DNA from: Lentisphaerota bacterium | Lineage (GTDB): Bacteria; Verrucomicrobiota; Lentisphaeria; Oligosphaerales; Oligosphaeraceae | Direction of reading: 5' to 3' | Assembly: GCA_012799755.1 (NCBI GenBank) | Contig: JAAZKQ010000019.1 | Span: 1 to 5,996 of the forward strand | Length of the DNA stretch: 5,996 nt | Shown here: positions 1 to 4,702 of the stretch, in pieces | Layout of the letters: every line of letters begins with the position of its first letter | How positions within the stretch are numbered: the first letter of the stretch is position 1 | Made by a program: the position numbers and the translations under genes | The notes under the pieces: generated by a model | Seen by the model: only the letters and a program-made list of their open reading frames with translations | Databases searched by the model: none | Told to the model about the DNA's origin: nothing

Positions 1-110
1 AGTCGTGAGTCCTCGCCCCAACGCCGCCGCAATTCGTTCCATCGGTCTCAGCGTCCCTTGGACCGGCCAATTATCAATCGGTGACCGCTTACGGCGCTGC
101 GCTGGTGAAG

Positions 111-164
111 GTGGACTGGGTGGACAGGGTGGACAAGGTGGACAAGGTGGACAAGGTGGACAGT
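111..164 (+). repeat. 9-bp tandem repeat, consensus GTGGACAAG, six units
   Basis: Six consecutive 9-bp units start at 111, 120, 129, 138, 147 and 156. Three central copies are identical (GTGGACAAG), and the outer ones differ in the last three bases (TGG, AGG, AGT). The period is a multiple of three, so the array stays open in several frames and reads as V-D-K or G-G-Q repeats. It is followed after 10 bp by an array with the complementary core, so a transcript could fold into a long imperfect hairpin. Confidence 0.9.
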
Positions 165-174
165 GCCCGCTGTC

Positions 175-210
175 GTCCATAGTGTCCATATTGTCCATAC
201 TGTCCATAGT
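175..210 (+). repeat. 9-bp tandem repeat, consensus GTCCATANT, four units
   Basis: Four consecutive units start at 175, 184, 193 and 202: GTCCATAGT, GTCCATATT, GTCCATACT, GTCCATAGT. The core TGTCCA is the exact reverse complement of the TGGACA core in the array at 111-164. The two arrays share the same period but have opposite orientation, and the flanking three bases of each unit differ between them. Confidence 0.9.
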
Positions 211-232
211 TTCGTGGCTTGCGGGCGTGCCT

Positions 233-251
233 CAGCTACGCTGGGTAGCTG
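233..251. repeat. Small perfect inverted repeat
   Basis: CAGCTAC (233-239) and GTAGCTG (245-251) are perfect reverse complements around a 5-base loop. No T-run follows on either side, so it is not an intrinsic terminator. It could be a protein site or chance in this repeat-rich stretch. Confidence 0.5.
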
Positions 252-329
252 CGGCTGGCGAGGCTATGTCACGCTACGGGTTTTTAGCCCACTTCGGGTT
301 TGACAAAACTCGATGACCTGCCAGACTGA

Positions 330-560
330 ATGCCACCAGCAACGACGCATGCTTTTGCCTTTCTGCTTGTTCTGCTTGTTCGAATGATTCTAATAACTGT
401 TAGAACTGTTAGAAAAGGCAGCGTCACCAGAAAAGACATCGAGTCCGAATGCGATATAGCTACAAGCACAGCGGTCAATTTGTTGCGTACGATGCTGGAC
501 AAGCAGCTGATTGTCAAGGTCGGTTTGGGCAAAAACACCTCTTACCGCAACAAAATCTGA
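330..560 (+). pseudogene. Winged helix-turn-helix fragment (probable C-terminal remnant of a regulator)
   Basis: The open frame of 76 residues starts right after an in-frame TGA (327-329); a second in-frame ATG lies at 384. Neither start has a visible ribosome binding site. Residues 1-29 are mostly hydrophobic and arise from a diverged 9-bp repeat. From about residue 30 the sequence looks like a real winged helix-turn-helix: VTRKDIESE as the first helix of the motif, a recognition-helix-like STAVNLLRTMLDKQL, then a wing IVKVGLGKNTSYR. This pattern is common at the C-terminus of Fic-type and RecG/AlbA-like ATP-binding regulators, where it follows a larger domain missing here. I infer a broken gene tail rather than an intact small gene. 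A short free-standing DNA-binding protein is possible. Confidence 0.5.
363..416 (+). repeat. Diverged 9-bp repeat array inside the wHTH frame
   Basis: Six in-frame 9-bp units: CTGCTTGTT twice, CGAATGATT, CTAATAACT, GTTAGAACT, GTTAGAAAA. They encode L-L-V, L-L-V, R-M-I, L-I-T, V-R-T and V-R-K, a three-residue periodicity ending directly at the wHTH domain. The pairs at each end are identical or nearly so, while the middle units have drifted. TTCTAA (388-393) and TTAGAA (400-405) also form an inverted repeat. The period matches that of the arrays at 111-210, with a different sequence. Confidence 0.65.
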
Positions 561-572
561 ACAGCGACGCGC

Positions 573-602
573 CGCAAACAGCGGGATGTCTGTGCTGTTG
601 CG
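573..602. other. Hairpin downstream of the wHTH fragment
   Basis: CGCAAACAGC (573-582) pairs with GCTGTTGCG (594-602) through nine base pairs and one bulged A, around an 11-base loop. It starts 13 bases after the TGA of the wHTH frame, where a terminator would sit, but no T-run follows on the + strand. It may be a weak or Rho-assisted terminator, or leader structure for the gene at 776. Confidence 0.4.
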
Positions 603-718
603 TGCGTAGTGGCTTGCCGACGGATATTACGGGGGTAAAGTGAGGCCGGTTCCATGCCCGCCCCTGCGTTGCCGCGAGGGGAAGAACGGCTGAAAAAACG
701 GAAACGATTGGAGAAAAT

Positions 719-763
719 ATGTCTCATCCTGCCGGGCGCTCGTTATGGCGCTGGCGGCGCTAA
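719..763 (+). CDS. Possible 14-residue leader ORF
   Basis: An ATG at 719 is preceded by GGAG at 710-713 with 5-base spacing, a good ribosome binding site. The frame encodes MSHPAGRSLWRWRR and stops at TAA 761-763, which lies 12 bases before the ATG of the large gene and abuts that gene's own ribosome binding site. Position and signal would suit a translated leader that couples to or tunes the downstream gene. The Trp/Arg-rich end is not a recognised attenuator motif. A frame this short can easily arise by chance, so this is a weak call. Confidence 0.25.
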   Translation: MSHPAGRSLWRWRR

Positions 764-764
764 G

Positions 765-771
765 AAAGGAG
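765..771 (+). promoter_or_regulatory. Ribosome binding site of the large secreted protein gene
   Basis: AAAGGAG lies four bases before the ATG at 776. Together with the signal peptide that begins directly at this ATG, it fixes the start. Confidence 0.75.
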
Positions 772-775
772 CAGC

Positions 776-3700
776 ATGAAAAGTCTGAGGTATCACTGCC
801 TTGCCATTGTGATTGGTTTGTTTGCTGTCGCCTTGCAGGCCGAGCCATTATTGCCGGAATTCAGCGCGCTGAGCCTGGCGCCGGGCGACGCCGGGCGGAC
901 ACAGGTTCGTCATGACGGGCGCACTGTCTGCTTTGTGAGCACCGAGCCATCGTCGGCGATGAGTGGCGTGACGCTGGCCTTGCGCGATGGCGCGATTGTG
1001 ATTGACAACCGCGAGGCGCCGGCGGAATTGCGCAAGACGGTGTTGCGCATTACGACCATCAAGCAACGGCAGTTCCCTGGTTCATTATACGTTTTGCGGG
1101 TGCAGCTGCAGGGGCCGAAGAACGGCCATGCCGCGCTGTTTTTTGAAGGGCGGACACTTGACGGGCGGCATTATCACAACAGCACCAAGCAAAACCTCAA
1201 TGGCGAGAGGCAGGAGCTGCAGCATTATCAGAGGTTGCCGGAAGAGCTCGCCAGCGTGCATCTGCGCCTGGACTTGACGGGACCGGGCGAGTACAAGGTC
1301 TTTACGGCGGAGTTCGCGGAGAGGCCCATACGGGAGAAAAATCCGGCAATCATGGCCGCGCGCGTGCCGGAGCTCCTGTTTCATGTGGATTTTGATGGCA
1401 CGGTTACCGCGCGGCATGGCGGTCAGCCGGCGCCCATGGTCGCTCACGGCATTGAGTACGCGCCCGGCGTCAAGGGCCAGGCGCTCAAAAGCAGCCGCGA
1501 GGCCGGCACGCTCTTGCAGTATGCCATGGCCGGCAATGCCGTGCCCGAATGCGGCACGGTGTCTTTCTGGTACCGGCCATTATGGACTCGCGCGGAGGAC
1601 GCGACCGGCTACCATCAGCTGTTTGCGATGGAGCGTCCGGAAGGCAGTCGCTTTGGTTCCGGGTCGGTGTTTCTGTGGTGTCACAACGACGTGCTGCGTG
1701 CCGACACCAGTGATTTGCGGGATAGCTACCAGCGCCTGCGCAGTGTCCTGCCTGATCAATGGCAACACCTCGCCATGAGCTGGGATGAAGACGGCGCCTT
1801 GGCTTATTACAATGGCCGCCCCATCAACGAAATGCCGGGGGGCGACAGCTACTCGCCTCTCAATTTCAGCCCGAGCAAGCATCTGATTTTCCGCGATTCG
1901 CTTCTCAAGAGCTTTTTTGTGGGCAATCTCAATGGCAAACACCAGTGCGAAGGGCTGATTGACGACCTGCGGGTCTATTCGGCGCCGCTGGCGCCTAAGG
2001 ACGTTTTGGCGCTTGCCCGCGATGTCCGCTATTTCGAGATTGCGGCGCTGCGGAGCTACCTTGTCCACGGAGGAGACGGCGCGAATACGCTCGCCTTCAG
2101 CATTACGCCGCAGCATCCGGTGGCGATGCGTTTTCGCTGGCAAATCGTGGCGGAGGGCGGTCGGGTGGTGGCGGCGAGCAACGAGGCCCTGGCGAGCAGC
2201 GCGGCCGATGTCGGTCAAGCCAGGACGCTGACTGCGGCTGTGCCGGCCTTGGCGCCGGGACGCTATGAGATCAAGGTCACGGAGGACCTTTACAAGGGGA
2301 GCGCCCTTGACAGCATGGCGGTTCCCGTGTGGGTTTTCCATGACGCGAATGTCGAGGTGTCGGCAGCCGACGAACTGCGCCTGGAGCCTGTGACGACGAT
2401 TCGGCCCAATCCGTCCATGAGTGCGGATGAGCTCTTGTACATCGGCATACCGAGCATGGGCGAGCTGGCGGGGCGTCCGTACATGGAAATTGACGGCGCC
2501 GGCGGCAGTCGTTTTGTGCTGCGTCTGAAATTGCCGGACGCGGCGGGTGTCTACCTCCTGGAGTGGGATTATCCCGATGATAAACTGCGCACGGTGGACA
2601 TTGTGGCGCAGAGCACGCGCATGCCGCGCAGCGAGTACGAGTTGCAGACCGGCTACTGCACGGGCGATGAGTATCCCGTCAGCGGACAGATGTTGACACA
2701 GAAATGCGTGTATTATGCGCGTTCGACGGATGTCGCGCTGGTGTTTATGACCGCCCGCGATAACGCCCCGGCGGCGCTGGCGGAGGTCCGCGTCAGCCGA
2801 ATCGTCGGTGGCCTGCCGAAGCTTGGCGAGGCGGCCTTGGCGGCGCCGGCGGGCAGCGGTCGCAGCGTCGGCATTTATTACGAAGACCCGGCGATATTGC
2901 TTGACTTTGGCTGCTATGCCAATGTCATGCCGGGCCTGGAGCAGATGCTGGACCGCCTGAGCGCCTACATGCAGTACAGCGGGCAGACTTTGCTGATCTA
3001 TCCGCTGGTGTGGTACCAGGGCATCATCGGCGATACCTACAACCCGCGCAGTCACCCCGAAAACTTTTATCAGGCGGTTCTGGCCATCTTTGATCGTGAT
3101 GGTTTGAGTTTCATGCCGTCCATTAATCATCACAATATCTATTTCCCGGACCTGGCGCTGAGTGAGGAGCGCTTTGAGGACGGTTCCTTGCATGACACGC
3201 CGATATCCATACTGAATACGGGCAAGCCCAATCCCGGCGGCTGGCATGGCACGCCGCCGAATTTCAATGTCATGCATCCGGCGGTGCAGGAGAACATCCT
3301 GGCGAATATCCAGCATTTCATAGATGAGGGCGCGGCGCATCCGTCCTTCAAGGGCATTGCGCTGCATTTGACCAATCACTGTCTGGCGTCATTCGGCGAA
3401 TTGAGCGCGGGCTACAATGACTATGTCATTGACGCCTTCAGCCGCGCGACGGGCATTGCGGTGCCGGTGTCGCGGCAGGAGCCCCTGCGCGGCAAGCTGT
3501 ACTACGAGTGGCTGATGGCCAATGCCCGCGAGGAATGGATTGACTGGCGCTGCCAGGCCCTGGCCGAGTTCTACGGTCGCATCGCCGAGCGATTGCGGCA
3601 GGCCAGGCCGGATTTGCGGCTGCTTGTCTGCAATCTCGGCCCCATGGGCGAGGTGAAGGACGAGAAGTTCCGCGACGAGGATTTTGCCAGGCAGCGCTAT

Positions 3701-4225
3701 CGCGGCATGGGGCTGGACCCGAAGTACCTCACAACGATACCGAATGTGACGCTGATGCAGACCATCATCCCGGCTGAATATCGTTGGCGGCGCGGCCATG
3801 GCTCCAGCGACCCGAATCTGCAACACCTGCGGAACTTTGATCTTCTGCCGGGCACCTATAGTTTCCTGGCCACGGCGCCGACGCCGTGGCTGCATATGTT
3901 CGATCGCTACTGGGAGTCTTCCATTGGCCGTACCGGCGGGCGGCGCTGGAATGGCCCGGGCGAAGGTGAATTGGGCGCGTGGTTCAGAGAGCATTCCGCG
4001 CGGGTGAGCACGCTCAACCCTGCCGGCTTCCACGCCATGCGGCACTACATCGCGCCACTGCGCCACAATGACCTGCTGGGCATCACCAAGGGTGGTTTCC
4101 TCGTCGGCACGCATGGCATGGAAGGACTGTTGCGGCCTTTCGCCCGGACTTTCCGGGCGCTGCCCGCGCAGCGCTTCGCCGATGTCGCCGGCGGCAACGA
4201 GGCCATCACCCTGCGCCGATTGTAA
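776..4225 (+). CDS. Secreted multi-domain LamG / glycoside hydrolase-like protein, apparently truncated by an early stop
   Basis: A 1149-residue exported protein, probably acting on or binding polysaccharide. Residues 1-22 form a signal peptide (KSLRY n-region, hydrophobic core, cleavage likely after ALQA). Residues 23-190 look like a beta-sandwich of carbohydrate-binding type. Residues 198-417 are a LamG/concanavalin-like domain, with the hallmarks WQHLAMSWDEDGALAYYNG and GLIDDLRVYS. Residues 420-690 look like two further beta-sandwich modules. From about 699 the sequence has barrel-like beta-strand and acidic segments: GIYYEDP, TLLIYPLVWY (738 on), FMPSINHHN (779 on), HLTNH (864-868) and FGELSAGYNDY, with E875 and D882 as possible but unproven active-site acids. 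The barrel resembles uncharacterised glycosidase-like proteins; I cannot place it in a numbered family. The last 40 residues begin a C-terminal beta-sandwich that is cut by the TAA at 4223-4225 and continues in the same frame to 4420. Intact length would be 1214 residues. Domain calls are from pattern recognition. Confidence 0.85.
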   Translation: MKSLRYHCLAIVIGLFAVALQAEPLLPEFSALSLAPGDAGRTQVRHDGRTVCFVSTEPSSAMSGVTLALRDGAIVIDNREAPAELRKTVLRITTIKQRQFPGSLYVLRVQLQGPKNGHAALFFEGRTLDGRHYHNSTKQNLNGERQELQHYQRLPEELASVHLRLDLTGPGEYKVFTAEFAERPIREKNPAIMAARVPELLFHVDFDGTVTARHGGQPAPMVAHGIEYAPGVKGQALKSSREAGTLLQYAMAGNAVPECGTVSFWYRPLWTRAEDATGYHQLFAMERPEGSRFGSGSVFLWCHNDVLRADTSDLRDSYQRLRSVLPDQWQHLAMSWDEDGALAYYNGRPINEMPGGDSYSPLNFSPSKHLIFRDSLLKSFFVGNLNGKHQCEGLIDDLRVYSAPLAPKDVLALARDVRYFEIAALRSYLVHGGDGANTLAFSITPQHPVAMRFRWQIVAEGGRVVAASNEALASSAADVGQARTLTAAVPALAPGRYEIKVTEDLYKGSALDSMAVPVWVFHDANVEVSAADELRLEPVTTIRPNPSMSADELLYIGIPSMGELAGRPYMEIDGAGGSRFVLRLKLPDAAGVYLLEWDYPDDKLRTVDIVAQSTRMPRSEYELQTGYCTGDEYPVSGQMLTQKCVYYARSTDVALVFMTARDNAPAALAEVRVSRIVGGLPKLGEAALAAPAGSGRSVGIYYEDPAILLDFGCYANVMPGLEQMLDRLSAYMQYSGQTLLIYPLVWYQGIIGDTYNPRSHPENFYQAVLAIFDRDGLSFMPSINHHNIYFPDLALSEERFEDGSLHDTPISILNTGKPNPGGWHGTPPNFNVMHPAVQENILANIQHFIDEGAAHPSFKGIALHLTNHCLASFGELSAGYNDYVIDAFSRATGIAVPVSRQEPLRGKLYYEWLMANAREEWIDWRCQALAEFYGRIAERLRQARPDLRLLVCNLGPMGEVKDEKFRDEDFARQRYRGMGLDPKYLTTIPNVTLMQTIIPAEYRWRRGHGSSDPNLQHLRNFDLLPGTYSFLATAPTPWLHMFDRYWESSIGRTGGRRWNGPGEGELGAWFREHSARVSTLNPAGFHAMRHYIAPLRHNDLLGITKGGFLVGTHGMEGLLRPFARTFRALPAQRFADVAGGNEAITLRRL

Positions 4226-4420
4226 CAGGACGGCGCAACCTGGTTCTACGTGGTCAACACCACGGCGACGCCGGCGGAAGCCCGATTGCGCCTGTCGGCG
4301 TCGGCACGGGATGTGGTCAGCGGCGCGATTGTGCCGGCCGGCGAGCTCCGTCTGCCCCTGGGCGCCTACGACTTCCGCGCTTTCCGCGCCGATGGCGCGT
4401 TGGCTATTGAGGGGAACTGA
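4226..4420 (+). pseudogene. Orphaned C-terminal end of the large secreted protein
   Basis: Directly after the TAA at 4223-4225, in the same frame, 64 codons run to a TGA at 4418-4420. They encode QDGATWFYVVNTT, then an alternating hydrophobic stretch, then LRLPLGAYDFRAFRADG. This is the typical ending of a beta-sandwich that closes multi-domain glycosidases (a W-F-Y-V-V-N-T strand followed by a P-L-G-x-Y-x-x-R-A-F strand). Codon use and GC-rich third positions match the upstream gene. There is no start codon with a ribosome binding site, so it is unlikely to be made alone. The simplest reading is one gene, 776-4420, with a single nonsense change or base-call error. Programmed readthrough is possible but nothing seen here supports it. 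Confidence 0.75.
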
Positions 4421-4494
4421 GTGCGCCCGGCGCGCTGGGGCGCAGCTTCGGTCACGGACTTGCGAGCCTGGGAGACAGTAGACGGAATATCCTG

Positions 4495-4523
4495 AAACGG
4501 AAAAAGGATGCCGACTTCCGTTT
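4495..4523. other. Inverted repeat after the large gene
   Basis: AAACGGAA (4495-4502) and TTCCGTTT (4516-4523) are perfect 8-bp reverse complements with a 13-base loop, 75 bases past the TGA at 4420. The + strand stem is followed by GAGTAG rather than a T-run, so it is at most a weak terminator for the large gene. Confidence 0.4.
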
Positions 4524-4529
4524 GAGTAG

Positions 4530-4575
4530 AAAAAGGCTCTTCCCGATTTTATGAAAAGAGTAAAACCGGGAAGAG
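4530..4575 (-). terminator. Strong intrinsic-terminator-like hairpin oriented to the minus strand
   Basis: CTCTTCCCGATTTTA (4537-4551) pairs with TAAAACCGGGAAGAG (4561-4575) around a 9-base loop. On the + strand the 15-bp stem has one A-C mismatch and no following T-run. On the minus strand that position becomes a G-U wobble, giving an unbroken stem, and after two C residues it is followed by five U residues (complement of AAAAA at 4530-4534). Both details favour termination of leftward transcription. No minus-strand gene ends here, so it would stop antisense transcription from running into the large gene, or be a relic. Confidence 0.6.
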
Positions 4576-4599
4576 GCATAAAAACAGTAATCGGTCAGT

Positions 4600-4648
4600 G
4601 CTGTTAAATCGTACTGCGTGTTAGTTCGGCTGTTAAATGGCCTGCGTG
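4600..4648 (+). promoter_or_regulatory. Two-part direct repeat, candidate regulator-binding site
   Basis: GCTGTTAAAT occurs at 4600-4609 and 4629-4638, and each copy is followed at a similar distance by CTGCGTG (4614-4620 and 4642-4648). The copies are spaced 28-29 bp apart, close to three helical turns, and end 54 bp before the ATG at 4703. Tandem bipartite half-sites are the usual arrangement for AraC-family activators, often linked to glycosidase genes. Assigning this site to such a regulator is inference. No regulator gene is visible nearby apart from the wHTH fragment at 330-560. Confidence 0.45.
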
Positions 4649-4690
4649 CCTTTTCAGCGTTTTGCCCGTAGCCACCAAAATCCAGCAAAT

Positions 4691-4694
4691 GGAG
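4691..4694 (+). promoter_or_regulatory. Ribosome binding site of the GHL6-like gene
   Basis: GGAG with 8-base spacing to the ATG at 4703. An in-frame ATG at 4637 would add 22 residues but lacks a comparable site and adds no signal peptide, so 4703 is preferred. Confidence 0.7.
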
Positions 4695-4702
4695 AAAACG
4701 AA

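Larger units (their letters stand above)
1..329. other. Repeat-bearing region without a convincing complete gene
   Basis: No frame here gives a recognisable protein. One + frame is open from a GTG at 5 to 316, but its product is dominated by Gly-Gly-Gln units read from a tandem repeat. Another frame, open between a TGA at 6-8 and a TAG at 180-182, reads more naturally (it contains NYQSVTAYGAALVKVDW followed by V-D-K units) and could be the worn 3' end of a gene lying to the left, but it has no clear start and is closed by the TGA. The region also holds the paired 9-bp arrays and a small perfect hairpin, listed separately. Best read as intergenic sequence or gene debris. Confidence 0.5.

Noticed and set aside
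111..210. CRISPR array
   Set aside because: The repeat units are 9 bp and contiguous with no spacers, so this is a simple tandem repeat.
1..330. Insertion sequence or integration remnant suggested by repeats and broken frames
   Set aside because: No transposase or integrase motif, terminal inverted repeats or target duplication could be found.
613..640. Possible promoter TTGCCG - 16 bp - TAAAGT upstream of the large gene
   Set aside because: Each hexamer matches the sigma-70 consensus at only four of six bases, and promoter rules for this organism are unknown.
661..681. GC-rich hairpin (CCCCTGCG paired with CGCGAGGGG)
   Set aside because: It has a bulged short stem without a T-run and fits chance in GC-rich sequence.
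1580..3379. Long minus-strand open frame of 599 codons
   Set aside because: It is antisense to the LamG and barrel coding region. Its product is rich in His, Arg and Gln with no recognisable domain, as expected from reverse reading of GC-rich codons, while the + strand product has clear domains.
3389..4579. Minus-strand open frame of 396 codons
   Set aside because: It is Arg/Ala/Gln-rich shadow of the barrel and C-terminal domain, and its start region overlaps the terminator-like hairpin. No homology is apparent.
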